This document shows, in pieces, positions 19,114 through 28,968 of a stretch of 64,000 nucleotides of DNA. The notes below the pieces were generated by a model. That model made no database searches, was not told the DNA's origin, and saw only the letters and a list, made by a program, of their open reading frames with translations. The position numbers were made by a program, and so were the translations under genes. The stretch's first letter is position 1. Every line of letters starts with the position of its first letter. Source of the stretch: CAVPNY01 sp963706905 (GTDB lineage Bacteria > Chloroflexota > Anaerolineae > Anaerolineales > UBA4823); NCBI GenBank assembly GCA_963706905.1, contig CAVPNY010000013.1:1-64000 (forward strand), in the 5' to 3' direction.

Positions 19114-20477
19114 ATGCCAGAGATCATTACCAGCCAGGATGCCCAATATGCCTTTGATCTCGTTTCGGAGATCTGCACGCAGGTGGGTCCTGGTTTGCCC
19201 GGCAGCTCCCAGGAGCGGGAGCGGGCTGCCATGATCAAAAAAGAACTGGAATCGCACCTGGGCGCCGAGAATGTGGCCGTTGAGGAATTTACCTTTGCGC
19301 CGGGCGCCTCCTTGAATCCGTACCCCGGCCTCTTCCTGCTGCTGGCCGTCCTGCTGAATATCGCAACAGGTCTTTTCCCGGGAGTCAGCCCCTGGGTGAC
19401 CAGCATTGCTGCCCTGGCGTTCTCGATTATCTCGCCTTGGCTGTTTGTCAGCGAGTTCATCTTCGGCTTCGAGCTGGTTGATCGATTCTTCAAGAAGGCA
19501 CAGTCAGTCAATGTGATCGGCACGCTGCGCAGACCCGAAACGAAAAACGTGAAGCGGCTGCTCATCCTGAGCGGCCACCATGATAGCGCTCCGGAGAATA
19601 CCTGGTTTGGTCTGTTTGGTGATGTGAACCGGCTGTTCATCCGGAGAGGAAACCGGGATCAGCGCGGGAAAATACCAGGCTGCTTTTCCTTGGTTACGCA
19701 TGCTATGTCTTCTCCGCTATCTTCTTCATCGGATTCATCACCATGCTCGTAATGAGCCTCATCCAGCTGGCGGGCCTGATCACTGGCAATGCTGACATTG
19801 TTCGCCTCGGAACGCTGGGGTGGGGTCTACTGATCTTTCCAATGGCGCCTGCCATGATCTATACATTGTTCGCCATCAGGGGCACGAAAAACGGGGGCAA
19901 CGTGCCGGGCGCGGTGGATAATCTCTCGGCCTGTGCGCTGGCGGTAGCCATGTGCCGCTTCCTGGCTAAGAATCCCGCAACCATTCCCGAGGACACGGAA
20001 ATTCGCTTCATCACCTTCGGCAGTGAAGAAGTCGGGCTGCGCGGCTCGCGGCGTTACGTGGAGCGCCACCTGGATGAGCTGAAAAGAGTGAACGTGCGGG
20101 CGCTCAATTGCGAGATGGTCGCCTATCCGGAAATCGCCATCCTTACTTCGGAAGTGAACGGCACTGTGAAGAATTCCCCCAAGATGGTGAAAAGCGTGGC
20201 TGCCGCGGCACAGCGCGCCGGGGTCCCCTACAAGGTGAAGCCCGCCTCCATCGGAACTGCGTGCGACGCGGGCCCCTTCAGCCGGGCTGGCCTCCAGGCC
20301 ACGACCCTGCTTCCTTTCCAGGCGCCGCAACAGCTGTTGGCCTTCTATCACCAGAAATGGGATCGACCGGAGGTCATGACCCTGGAGCCGCTGTTAAATG
20401 TGCTGAAGCTCTATCTCGAGTGGGTGCGCAATGATGATGGGGAGCAGGCAGAACAACTATCCGAACAGTTACCCTGA
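19114..20477 (+). CDS. Membrane-embedded M28-family metallopeptidase (one frameshift)
   Basis: About 454 aa when joined. A cytoplasmic N-terminus (ISQD-like start with VSEICTQVGPGLPGS) leads to two hydrophobic helices, then the zinc-peptidase core: SGHHDSAPEN (first ligands), further membrane helices (YACYVFSAIFFIGF, WGLLIFPMAPAMIYTLF), VDNLSACALA (bridging Asp), GSEEVGLRGS (catalytic Glu and ligand), ALNCEMV and a late His in LAFYHQKWD. The frame breaks between about 19600 and 19690; open pieces are 19114-19752 and 19743-20477. M28 enzymes are aminopeptidases or carboxypeptidases. Helices inserted within the fold make this an integral-membrane variant. It is probably co-transcribed with its neighbours. 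Confidence 0.75.
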
Positions 20478-20507
20478 AATCAGAACAATCGTGAAGGATG
20501 CAATAAC

Positions 20508-21422
20508 ATGAATGAGAAAATCGGACCTTACCATGTCGTCGAGCTCCCACCCGGGCGACGGATATGGGTGAACACGCTGGACCTGTCCTGGCCAGCCCAT
20601 ACCATGTACGGCCTGCTGGAAGTGGACGTGACGGTACCGCGGCAGTTGATCGCTGAGCACAAGAGGCACACAGGCGAGACGCTGTCCTTCGCTGGTTTCT
20701 TAACCTACTGCCTGGCGCGTGCGGTGGATGAGGACAAAACGATCCAGGCCTTCCGCAAGGGCGACAAACAGCTCGTCCAATTTGACGATGTAAACGTTGG
20801 GTTGATGGTCGAGCGGAAGGTGGGTGAGAAGCGCGCCCTGATGGGACATACCATCCAGGCTGCTAACCGCAAGACCTACCGGGAGATCCACGATGAGATT
20901 CGCAGGGTGCAGGAGGAACCGGTTCCGCCTGGAAGAGGGATGCCCTCCTGGTTCCGTTCTGCCATGCTGTGGCCGTGGCCATTGTCCAGGCTGGTGATCG
21001 CTTTGCTGCGCTTAAACAACCGCCGTGACCCAACCATAGGCGTGTCAATGGGAGGCACAGTCGCCCTTACATCGGTCGGTTTGTTCGGCGGAGGCCATAA
21101 TGGCTGGGGGATAAGTCCCACACTCCACCCACTCGGCCTGGTAGTGGGAGGCATTGCCTGGAAACCCGCCGTCGTCGATGGGCGGATTGAGCCCCGCGAG
21201 ATGCTCAACCTGACATTATCGTTCGACCATAATATCGTCGATGGGGCTCCGGCAACCCGCTTTGTGCGCCGGCTGGTCGAGCTGATCGAGAGCGGGTATG
21301 GGTTGGAGGGGATGGATGGGCAGCATACTTCGACGTCGCTCCGCTTAGGGCAAAAAGCGCCTCTCCCTTCGGAAACCTCGGAGCTACGGCTCAGGAAGCC
21401 ACTCGTAATCAATAATCAATAA
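20508..21422 (+). CDS. 2-oxoacid dehydrogenase E2-like acyltransferase domain protein
   Basis: A 304-aa protein containing only the catalytic domain of dihydrolipoyl acyltransferases. The active-site motif is SFDHNIVDGAPATRF (His-x3-Asp-Gly, with Asn in place of the common Arg), preceded by SMGGTVALTSVG. There is no lipoyl or peripheral-subunit-binding domain, so it cannot be a normal E2 core by itself. Stand-alone members resemble chloramphenicol acetyltransferase in fold and are of unknown substrate. It sits 30 nt after the M28 gene and 20 nt before the aminotransferase. The 3' end and stop codon fall in three TAATCAA repeats (21406-21426). Confidence 0.75.
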   Translation: MNEKIGPYHVVELPPGRRIWVNTLDLSWPAHTMYGLLEVDVTVPRQLIAEHKRHTGETLSFAGFLTYCLARAVDEDKTIQAFRKGDKQLVQFDDVNVGLMVERKVGEKRALMGHTIQAANRKTYREIHDEIRRVQEEPVPPGRGMPSWFRSAMLWPWPLSRLVIALLRLNNRRDPTIGVSMGGTVALTSVGLFGGGHNGWGISPTLHPLGLVVGGIAWKPAVVDGRIEPREMLNLTLSFDHNIVDGAPATRFVRRLVELIESGYGLEGMDGQHTSTSLRLGQKAPLPSETSELRLRKPLVINNQ

Positions 21423-21442
21423 TCAATAAAGGAGAGCATATC

Positions 21443-22822
21443 ATGGATGAAAAGGAAAGAATCACAAATATTCTCAATGGATACCGGGGCGAGATCATGG
21501 CCAGGAGTCCTAAGTCATTATCGATCTGGCAAAAAAACCGGGCGGTCATGCCGGCGGGTGTGGGCAGTGTTTTCCGGCTGTCCGATCCGTTTCCGATGGT
21601 GGTGAAGCGGGCAAAGGGCGCCAGGATGTGGGATGTGGATGACAACGAATACCTGGATTGCAACCTTGGCTTCTCGACCTTGATTCTCGGGAATGCTCCG
21701 GACGAGGTCGAAGCGGCGATCAGGGAGGCGTTGCCGTACGGCTCACATTACGGGCAGTGCCACGAGCACGAGTATGCGTTTGCCAAACTGTTTTGCGACA
21801 TGGTGCCAGGCGTCGATAAGGTGACCTTCTGCAACTCGGGGAGCGAGGCGACCATGTACGCCCTGCGGCTGGCGCGCGCCACGACCGGGCGGACCCTGGT
21901 GGCAAAATTCGAGGGCGGCTATCACGGAGCGCATGATCTGCTGGCTGTCAGCTTCGGCCGGCCGCGCCCGGGACCCGATCTGGGCGGACCGATCGAGGAT
22001 CCCGCGGCACTGCCCGAGAGCCCCGGGCTGGCCGAAGGCGCCTGGAAGGACACCATCGTCCTGCCTTACAACCATCCGGCTGCTTTCGACAAGATCCGGC
22101 GGCATGCGGACCGGCTGGCGGCGGTGATCATCGAGCCCGTGCAGGGCGCGGCAGGGTCAATCCCGGCAGACAAAGAATTCCTGGCAGAGCTGCGCAGGAT
22201 CACACGCGAGATTGGGACCTTTCTTATCTTTGACGAAGTGATCACCGGCTTCCGTCTGGCCCTCGGCGGGGCTCAGGAGTTCTACGGAGTGATCCCGGAT
22301 GTGGGCACTTACGGCAAGGTCGCCGGGGGTGGCCTGCCCTTCGGAGCGGTGGGTGGAACCGCCGAGGCCATGCGCTTGATGGAGTACGATTCTGAACCAG
22401 GATTTATCCTCGTGGCGGGCACATTCAATGGCAACCCACTGGTTACCGCGGCCGGGACGGCCGTCCTGCGCCGCCTGAGCAGTGAAGCGGGCCTGTATGC
22501 TCGCTTGAATGCTATGGGTGACCGCTTTCGGACTGAAATCAACCAGTTTGCCCGGGAACGAGACTATCCAGCCATTGCCACCGGTGCTGGCTCCATTTTC
22601 TCGATGCACGCGACCCGCGGGCCGGTGGACAACCTCCGGGACCTGCGCGCGGGGAACGCGGCCGCCACCACCGGACTGAGGCTGCTGTACCGCAAGAACG
22701 GGCTGCACATTACGCCCAGTCACGGGTTCATCAGCGCGGCGCACACGGACGCGGACATCACCCAACTGATCGAGATTCATAAAGCCGCGATGGAGGAACT
22801 GAGGGCGCAGGGCGTGTGGTAA
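21443..22822 (+). CDS. Class III PLP aminotransferase, glutamate-1-semialdehyde-mutase-like
   Basis: A 459-aa fold-type I PLP enzyme. It contains CNSGSEATMYALRLAR (phosphate contact), FEGGYHGAHD (Tyr stacking), IFDEVITGFR (Asp for the pyridine N) and TYGKVAGGGLPFGAVGG (Schiff-base Lys). Over its length it resembles GSA aminomutase, but no haem genes are near, and Chloroflexota genomes carry several such paralogs acting on other amino substrates. I therefore leave the symbol blank. It is the last gene of the long plus-strand series and has a strong SD (AGGAGAG). Confidence 0.8.
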   Translation: MDEKERITNILNGYRGEIMARSPKSLSIWQKNRAVMPAGVGSVFRLSDPFPMVVKRAKGARMWDVDDNEYLDCNLGFSTLILGNAPDEVEAAIREALPYGSHYGQCHEHEYAFAKLFCDMVPGVDKVTFCNSGSEATMYALRLARATTGRTLVAKFEGGYHGAHDLLAVSFGRPRPGPDLGGPIEDPAALPESPGLAEGAWKDTIVLPYNHPAAFDKIRRHADRLAAVIIEPVQGAAGSIPADKEFLAELRRITREIGTFLIFDEVITGFRLALGGAQEFYGVIPDVGTYGKVAGGGLPFGAVGGTAEAMRLMEYDSEPGFILVAGTFNGNPLVTAAGTAVLRRLSSEAGLYARLNAMGDRFRTEINQFARERDYPAIATGAGSIFSMHATRGPVDNLRDLRAGNAAATTGLRLLYRKNGLHITPSHGFISAAHTDADITQLIEIHKAAMEELRAQGVW

Positions 22823-22856
22823 AGCGAGGCAGATTGTCCTACACGGGCACGCTGTT

Positions 22857-23273
22857 CTAGATGTTGATGTACTTGGCTATGGGCTCGCTTACAAAAACCT
22901 CCCCACCATTCACCTTCCAGATTGCTTCCACCAAATCGGAGGCGGCCCGATTCTTCAGCACATACCCGCGTGCGCCCTGTTTGAATGCAGCTCGTACGAT
23001 CGAGGGTTCATCATAGATGGATAAAATCACGATCAGTACATCTAATTCAAGGGAGTGAAGCTTTTCCGAAACCTGCAAGCCGTTTAATTTGGGCATGTCG
23101 ATGTCAAGGATAAGTATATCGGCTCGAATTGTTTGGGCCAGCGCAACCGCCTTTTCCCCATTCTCCGCAGTAGCAACCACTTCGATATTCGGCGAATTTC
23201 TCAATAGACTTGAGATACTATTCAATATGTTTTGATGATCATCTGCCAGGATGACCTTGATATTTTTATCCAT
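22857..23273 (-). CDS. Stand-alone receiver-domain response regulator
   Basis: A 138-aa protein holding a complete NarL-type receiver: ADDH acidic pocket (Asp11, Asp12), phospho-acceptor Asp57 in LILDIDMPKLNG, and Lys in GYVLKN. It ends at EPIAKYI, where NarL proteins would begin the linker to the HTH, so it has no output domain. It could act as a phosphate sink or competitor for the adjacent histidine kinase, or be a truncated NarL regulator; no HTH remnant is visible downstream. A 138-nt gap separates it from the next regulator. Confidence 0.8.
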   Translation of the reverse strand: MDKNIKVILADDHQNILNSISSLLRNSPNIEVVATAENGEKAVALAQTIRADILILDIDMPKLNGLQVSEKLHSLELDVLIVILSIYDEPSIVRAAFKQGARGYVLKNRAASDLVEAIWKVNGGEVFVSEPIAKYINI

Positions 23274-23411
23274 AATCCTATACTAGCTCGAATGTTAATA
23301 GCGTTGTATACACACTAATCTCTTCTCTTTAGTTTCCCCTATTTTCTGTCGGTTGAAAATGGGTAAGTACCCTACCAGGGCAATAATTGGTAATCGAACA
23401 ATAAAATACCT

Positions 23412-24062
23412 TTATTCCAAAAATATCAACTTGTACTCTATCGCTTTGCGGATCAGGCTGGGCAAATCAGAGACGTTTAATTTTGTCATGACATTAGCCC
23501 GGTGTTTTTCCACGGTTTTAACACTGATCCCTAGCGTATAGGCGACCGACTGGTTCGTGTGTCCTTCGGATATCAATTGCAGCACTTCTCGCTCGCGCGG
23601 AGTCAGCAGCTCCATAGCATTTTTAGGCGCAGCCTGCTGGTAATTATCCAACAACAGCGGCATAACATCCTCAGAGATGGTGGGACTGAGGTAAGTTTTA
23701 CGCTGTACCGCTGAATTTACTGCCAGGACAAGTTCTTCGGTCAGGGCATCTTTTTTCAAATAACCTCTGATCCCCTTTTTTAGCAGTTGGTGTACGATGG
23801 TGGGATCCGAGTGCATGGATAAGATGACAATCTGAGTGTTTAATCCCAGCCCAAGAATTTTTTCAGAAGCCTGCACGCCGTCCAGGCGCGGCATGGATAA
23901 GTCCAGAATAGCGACGTCAGGCTGAAGCTCTTGTACTTTTTCTACGGCCTCATAGCCATCTGAGGCTTCGTATACGACCTCGATGGCGCCATCCGCTTCC
24001 AAAAGGGAACGAATGCCTTTGCGAACCAGATTGTGATCGTCTGCGATTAGCACCCGAATCAT
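23412..24062 (-). CDS. NarL/FixJ-family response regulator
   Basis: A 216-aa protein starting at ATG 24062 (MIRVLIADDH), which overlaps the kinase stop by 4 nt (ATGA). The receiver domain (1-120) has phospho-Asp54 in VAILDLSMPRLDG and GYLKKD. The C-terminal LuxR-type HTH contains LTPREREVLQLISEGHTNQ and ISVKTVEKHRANVMTKL. It is the cognate regulator of the kinase upstream. Its targets are not evident from the window. Confidence 0.9.
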   Translation of the reverse strand: MIRVLIADDHNLVRKGIRSLLEADGAIEVVYEASDGYEAVEKVQELQPDVAILDLSMPRLDGVQASEKILGLGLNTQIVILSMHSDPTIVHQLLKKGIRGYLKKDALTEELVLAVNSAVQRKTYLSPTISEDVMPLLLDNYQQAAPKNAMELLTPREREVLQLISEGHTNQSVAYTLGISVKTVEKHRANVMTKLNVSDLPSLIRKAIEYKLIFLE

Positions 24063-26185
24063 GTTGGTTCCTCCCGCAGATGCAGGGCTACACTGGCACA
24101 CAGGTGGGTGCCTTTAGCCAGTTCTGATTGCACTTCCAGCTTTCCATCAATAATATTCAAACGTTCCTCCATGCCGGCTAATCCCATGCCTTCCTGATTC
24201 TCATTTTCAAGAGCCAACGGGTTGTATTTCATACCTTTACCATTATCCTGGACGTGTATTTGAAGCACGCCGGTTTGTAAATCCAGCCATACCCGGACCT
24301 CGGTCGCCTCGGCGTGCTTGGCAATGTTGGTCAGAGCTTCCTGGACGAAACGATAAAGGGTGATCTCAAACGAACTCGTTAATCTGGGTAGCTCGATGCC
24401 TTCATAAATAATTTGAATATGGGTCATTGACTCAAACTGTTGGCATAGACCTCCCAGGGCTAGATTCAAGCCCAGTCGGTCGAGTGCAGGTGGGCGCAAG
24501 TTGTGGGCGATGGAACGCAAATTTTCCATGGTCGCGCCGGTTTGATCAGCGGCCTCTTTCAATGCCAGTCGCGCTGCCTGCATTTCTGATGGTAAGCTGT
24601 TTCCCAGCATTTCCAGGGAAATCTTCAGGGCTGTCAGGGTTTGACCGGCCTCGTCGTGAAGCTCGCGAGCAATGCGTTCGCGTTCCTCTTCCTGAGCAAC
24701 GACTACCTTGCGGGTGAGGCGGCGCATTAGCTCACGCTGGTTGTTCGCCACTTGACGACGATACTCGGCAGTTTCAAACAGCCTGGCGTTTTCAATCGCC
24801 AATCCGGCCTGATGAGCGAGTAGCATCAGCAGGTTTTCATCATCCTCAGTAAAATGTCCGACCTTGGATGATTGCAATGTAATGGTGCCAATGACCATGC
24901 CATCCTGATTCTTAATGGGTGCAACCAGTAACGAATGTGCATGGCTTGTACGTGGAAAGCCGACAACGCGGGCATCTTGACTCACGTCTACCACATTGAT
25001 CAGACTCCCGCTTTCCAGTACTCGCCCGGCGATCCCCTGACCGTAATCCAATGTGTAGTCTTCAGGGGGCACACTAATCCCGGCAACCGCCTCTAGACGC
25101 AGCCGGTTGTCCTGCACATTAAACAAATAAATCGCAGCCCATTCCACTGAAAGGACGATGTTGTTTCCCGCATCCACGACATGCTGGAGCACAAACTCTA
25201 AGGTCAGGTTGGCGCTGAGGATCTCTTCGAGTAGATTCGAAGTTGTTTCCTTTTCAGCAAGGAGCCGCTCCAGCTGCTGGAGTTGTAAAGCATTGTTTAA
25301 AGCAATAGCAGTCCACGCGGCGACATTTTCCACCAGCATCAGGTCTTCCTGGGTGAACTTGTCTTCCTCTCTATGGAGAGCCACAAATACACCAAATTTC
25401 TGGTTTCGCCAGGTAATCGGGACGGCCAGATATGTGAGAGGCGTAAAGCCCAGGCTGTGTGCGAGCGGCTTATATACTTTGGCGAGGCACTCCTCACCAA
25501 ACAGGAGCGTGCTCTTCTGGTTGCGCCACACCTCCCCACCAATCCCTTCGGCAACTGGCATCCCCTGGCCTTTTAAGTCTATGCGGAAATGTTCATCCTG
25601 AGCTTCAATCGAGAGCTGACCGTTTTTTTCCAACAGGATAAACGCAACCTGGGCATCGACTATTTCGCGTATTCTGGTTAAGACTTCTTTATAAATGGTC
25701 TGGTTATTTCGAATTGAAACAACAACTTGACCGATGTGGTTAAGCATTCTTAACTGATTGGCCAGGTGGGTTAAAATTCTCAGCGTCTTGAACCTGCTGA
25801 GTGATATCTTGAATGATAGCCATCCCGGCGTAAATCTCATTATCATTATTGCGCAGCGGAACCAAATTCACTAAAAAGCATTCTTCGCCCGAATTTTGTT
25901 GGTAAGAGTGGGCTTTGCCTTTAAAAACTTCTTTAAATAAAAAGAGCTTTCGCTTAGGAAGCTCTCCCACGAGCCGAGTCATAAATTCTGCCACAGATAA
26001 CCCGAAATGGTTTTTATCGGTTGAAACTCTTTTAATGATCTCCCCGCCCTCAATGAGAAATCACGCTCAACTCAGGATCATATAAAACCACCCCGGTATT
26101 GGGCAGCGCTTGAATAAGTGTGCGGTGGTGTTTCTCGTTTTCCAAACGGCTTAACTTTCTCAAATATTTAAATACGCTTAGCCAT
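24059..26185 (-). CDS. PAS-GAF-GAF histidine kinase of the NarX/DegS type (frameshifted N-terminus)
   Basis: About 700 aa when joined. The order is a coiled start (KLSRLENEKHHRTLIQALP), a PAS domain (GVVLYDPELS ... YAGMAIIQDIT), two GAF domains (about LTRIREIVDAQVAFILLEK and LEFVLQHVVDAGNNIVLS onwards), HisKA_3 with the phosphorylated His in ARELHDEAGQTL, and HATPase_c (EALTNIAKHAEAT N-box; DNGKGM; GMGLAGMEERL). No membrane helix is present, so it is cytoplasmic. The main open frame is 24059-25846; 25740-25994 carries the PAS end. Breaks are near 25775, near 26060 and possibly near 26170 just after the likely ATG 26185. GAF/PAS content suggests small-molecule or redox sensing; the signal is unknown. 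Confidence 0.75.
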
Positions 26186-26269
26186 CAGAGGCGATGCTAG
26201 AGGAAAATGACGTGACAATTTAACAAAAAGTAGATCAAGAATCAGGTCTTTGCGGAATTTGATTATACA

Positions 26270-26638
26270 ATGATAACTTTTGTAGTCGGTTTAATATGGA
26301 TGGAATCAACAGCAGGATTCTTTTCTGGGAGCACTACGGATGCAACTCCTGTCGAAAATGATCCTGCCGATTTTATGCAGGCAGGTGAGATGTCTATGAA
26401 ACTCGGGCATTTCGATATGGATTTGGAAAGTATATTTGCCGCTGCCCGGCAATTTCCAAATCTCGCACTAGGGGAATACCCTATATATCCAGGGAAAACC
26501 CCTACTTTTCTTAGCGGACTTTCCCAATTGCAGTTGAGCGAACAAGCCGTTATATTATTCTCTAATAATCAAACTGACCTTGAAAGGAGTTTGACTAAAC
26601 GACAGAAAATATGGAAATATTATCCACCATCACGCTAA
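26270..26638 (+). CDS. Doubtful 122-aa open reading frame
   Basis: An open frame lower in GC than its neighbours, with a short hydrophobic N-terminus (MITFVVGLIWMEST) and a hydrophilic remainder (PADFMQAGEMSMKLGHFD). I recognise no family. TACAAT lies just upstream but the SD is poor. It may be a small secreted protein, a decayed gene, or chance. Nothing else is seen in 26186-26672. Confidence 0.3.
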   Translation: MITFVVGLIWMESTAGFFSGSTTDATPVENDPADFMQAGEMSMKLGHFDMDLESIFAAARQFPNLALGEYPIYPGKTPTFLSGLSQLQLSEQAVILFSNNQTDLERSLTKRQKIWKYYPPSR

Positions 26639-26672
26639 CAAGAGGTGCCGTCCGCGGCTAAGAGGAGATTTT

Positions 26673-27515
26673 ATGAGGGTCCGTAGTTCTAGTTCAACAG
26701 GCAGCCGGTTTTCTATTGGAAGGGTTTTGATAGCCCTGGTAATCGCAGCCATATCGATCATTGGTTTTCTGGGATCGAAAAGTTACAACCCGATCACAGA
26801 AGAAAACCAGTACGTGGCTATTACCCCCGAACAAGAGATAGCCCTCGGATTACAAGCTGCGCCCGAGATGGCTCGTGAATTTGGAGGCCTTGACCCGGAT
26901 CCAAGCCAGCAGGCATATGTGGACAATGTCTGTGAGAAGCTGATCCAGAATTCGAATGCGAAGAATACGGATTGGCCTTTCGAATGCCATCTTCTGGCAG
27001 ACGACCAGACTATTAACGCTTTTGCATTGCCGGGCGGGCAGGTATTCATCACCTCAGCATTATTTAATCAGCTTGAGACGGAGGGCCAGCTGGCCGGCGT
27101 GCTGGCACATGAGATCGGGCATGTGGTGGCCCGGCACAGTTCTCAGCAGATAGCTAAAGCCCAATTAACCCAAGGGCTGACCGGCGCGGTGGTGGTAGCC
27201 TCGTACGATCCGCAGGACCCTAACAGCCGCTCAGCTGCCTACATGGCGCAGATCGTCGGTCAGCTTGTGAACATGAAGTACGGCCGCGATGACGAGCTAC
27301 AATCTGACCGGTTAGGCGTCGAGTTTATGTCTGAAGCGGGTTATGACCCGCGGGCGCTACTCCGCGTCATGGAAATTTTGGCTGCTTCCACGGAAGGCGC
27401 CCGGCCTCCCGAATTCTTCAGCACCCATCCCAATCCTGATAATCGCATTGCTCGCATCCAAGAAGCAATCCAGGAAGTTTTTCCCCAGGGTGTGCCGGAT
27501 AACCTGATCCGTTAG
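26673..27515 (+). CDS. M48-family zinc metalloprotease
   Basis: A 280-aa protein. An N-terminal membrane helix (GRVLIALVIAAISIIGFL) anchors an extracytoplasmic peptidase with the zinc motif HEIGHVVARH (HExxH) and the third ligand Glu in DELQSDRLGVEF. The C-terminal HPNPDNRIARI segment is typical of BepA/LoiP-like M48 proteins. Family members degrade or assemble misfolded envelope proteins. Unlike BepA there is no TPR tail. It has an SD of AAGAGGAG and is followed 108 nt later by a stress-type membrane protein, suggesting envelope quality control. Confidence 0.88.
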   Translation: MRVRSSSSTGSRFSIGRVLIALVIAAISIIGFLGSKSYNPITEENQYVAITPEQEIALGLQAAPEMAREFGGLDPDPSQQAYVDNVCEKLIQNSNAKNTDWPFECHLLADDQTINAFALPGGQVFITSALFNQLETEGQLAGVLAHEIGHVVARHSSQQIAKAQLTQGLTGAVVVASYDPQDPNSRSAAYMAQIVGQLVNMKYGRDDELQSDRLGVEFMSEAGYDPRALLRVMEILAASTEGARPPEFFSTHPNPDNRIARIQEAIQEVFPQGVPDNLIR

Positions 27516-27622
27516 ATCGAAGCGCAGTGTAACGGAAGCGCGTGACAACCTGCGTATACCCAATCAATTGAGTGAAGAGATCTGCTCAATAAAACCAATC
27601 AATAATATGCTAGGAGGCTTAA

Positions 27623-27883
27623 ATGTTAATCAACATTATCGCATGGATTATTTTAGGTGGTATTGCTGGCTGGATTGCCAGCCTGATAATGAGTAAAGAT
27701 GCCAGTATGGGCACCATTGCTAATATCGTCGTTGGAATCGTCGGCGCCGTGATCGGCGGTTTCTTGATGAACCTGTTCGGCGCTTCGGGTGCAACAGGCT
27801 TTAATCTGTACAGTTTGATCGTCGCGGTTATTGGTGCAGTTGTGCTGCTCTTTTTGATCGGTGTCCTTCGCCGGGCGTTTTAA
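27623..27883 (+). CDS. GlsB/YeaQ/YmgE-family small membrane protein
   Basis: An 86-aa protein with three hydrophobic helices (INIIAWIILGGIAGWIASLI; IANIVVGIVGAVIGGFLMNL; LIVAVIGAVVLLFLIGVL) and glycine-zipper spacing, the hallmark of transglycosylase-associated/GlsB proteins. They are stress-induced small membrane proteins of unclear function. It has a perfect SD (AGGAGG) 8 nt upstream. Confidence 0.9.
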   Translation: MLINIIAWIILGGIAGWIASLIMSKDASMGTIANIVVGIVGAVIGGFLMNLFGASGATGFNLYSLIVAVIGAVVLLFLIGVLRRAF

Positions 27884-27933
27884 TCCTGTGTGTTCACCGG
27901 GATGGGTGAATTTTCAATTTTAGTTTTTCCTTC

Positions 27934-27970
27934 GAAATTGCGGAGGGCAAATGAAGCCCTCCGCAATTTC
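27934..27970 (+). terminator. Perfect 15-bp hairpin between GlsB-like gene and ABC operon
   Basis: Stem 27934-27948 pairs without mismatch to 27956-27970 (GAAATTGCGGAGGGC and its complement) with a 7-nt loop. It lies 50 nt after the GlsB-like stop and 20 nt before the ABC ATPase ATG. There is no T-run on either strand, so it could be a terminator without a U-tract, an mRNA-stabilising stem, or a regulatory stem close to the ABC ribosome-binding site. Confidence 0.5.
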
Positions 27971-27990
27971 TGCAGAAGAGGCAAACATAT

Positions 27991-28968
27991 ATGACAAATA
28001 TTAATTCTTATGCCGAAAATCCTGAATGGATTGTTCAATCCAACAAAATGACGAAAAATTTCAACCAGGAAATTGGGGTTAAAGATCTTACCCTCAATAT
28101 TCCGCGTGGCTCGATATTCGGATTTATCGGCCCTAGCGGTTGCGGTAAAACCACAACCGTTCGTCTCCTGCTTGGGATATACCCTCCGACGAGTGGAAAA
28201 GCAGAAATATTTGGTCACCAACCACATCGCTTTTCCCAGGAAGACAGGGTGCGAATCGGGTATATGCCTCAATTATTTATGCTGCAGCCAGGACTTACGG
28301 TTTGGCAGAATTTGTCCTTCGTCGCCTCAATGTATGGAATGGGGTTGCGCCGGCATAAGCGACTCAATGAGCTGCTCGATCTAGTAGAACTCAGCGGGGA
28401 AGAGCGCAAAAAAGCCCGGGATTTATCAGGTGGAATGCAGCGCCGGCTGAGTCTGGCAGCAGCATTGGTTCACAACCCCGAGCTGATATTTCTTGATGAG
28501 CCTACCGCTGGAATCGATCCTGTGCTGCGGCGGAAATTCTGGGACCACTTTCAGGATTTGAAGGCACAGGGGCACACTTTGTTTGTCACCACCCAATATG
28601 TTGGAGAAGCAGCATACTGTGATTATGTAGGTGTGATGTCAGATGGACATTTGTTAATGGTTGAAACGCCTGAGAATTTAAAGAAGATCGGCATGGAGGG
28701 GGAAGTGATCGAGCTGCATTTTGACGGCTTTCTGTCCCAAAACAAGATCGAACTCCTTCGACAGCAGTCTTTCATCTCAAAAGGTCGAGTGCATCTGCTG
28801 GATAATCTTTCGCTGCAATTAATCGTTGAGGATGCAGCAGAAGCACTGCCTGAGCTCTTACGGTGGTGTGAACAAAATGGGGTTGCAGTCCTGGAGGCAC
28901 AAAAGCTAGAGCCATCGTTCGATGATGTTTTCGTTCAGTTGATAGAGAGGTACCGAAACCATGACTGA
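27991..28968 (+). CDS. ABC transporter ATP-binding protein
   Basis: A 325-aa ABC ATPase of the ABC-2 exporter type. Walker A GPSGCGKT is at residues 47-54, the Q-loop is YMPQ, the signature LSGGMQ at 145-150, Walker B LIFLDEP at about 165-171 and the switch region FVTTQYVGEA. The usual H-loop His appears as Gln (TTQY), a variant seen in some drug/lipid exporters. A C-terminal ~90-residue extension (VIELHFDG onwards) resembles that of DrrA-like proteins. It overlaps the permease gene by 8 nt, so they form one two-gene exporter. Confidence 0.88.
   Translation: MTNINSYAENPEWIVQSNKMTKNFNQEIGVKDLTLNIPRGSIFGFIGPSGCGKTTTVRLLLGIYPPTSGKAEIFGHQPHRFSQEDRVRIGYMPQLFMLQPGLTVWQNLSFVASMYGMGLRRHKRLNELLDLVELSGEERKKARDLSGGMQRRLSLAAALVHNPELIFLDEPTAGIDPVLRRKFWDHFQDLKAQGHTLFVTTQYVGEAAYCDYVGVMSDGHLLMVETPENLKKIGMEGEVIELHFDGFLSQNKIELLRQQSFISKGRVHLLDNLSLQLIVEDAAEALPELLRWCEQNGVAVLEAQKLEPSFDDVFVQLIERYRNHD

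Noticed and set aside
21406..21426. Three TAATCAA tandem units as a functional repeat
   Set aside because: Only three short units over a stop codon; not enough to claim more than local slippage.
21443..22822. Naming the aminotransferase hemL
   Set aside because: The motifs fit the wider class III family, haem genes are absent nearby, and paralogs with other substrates are common.
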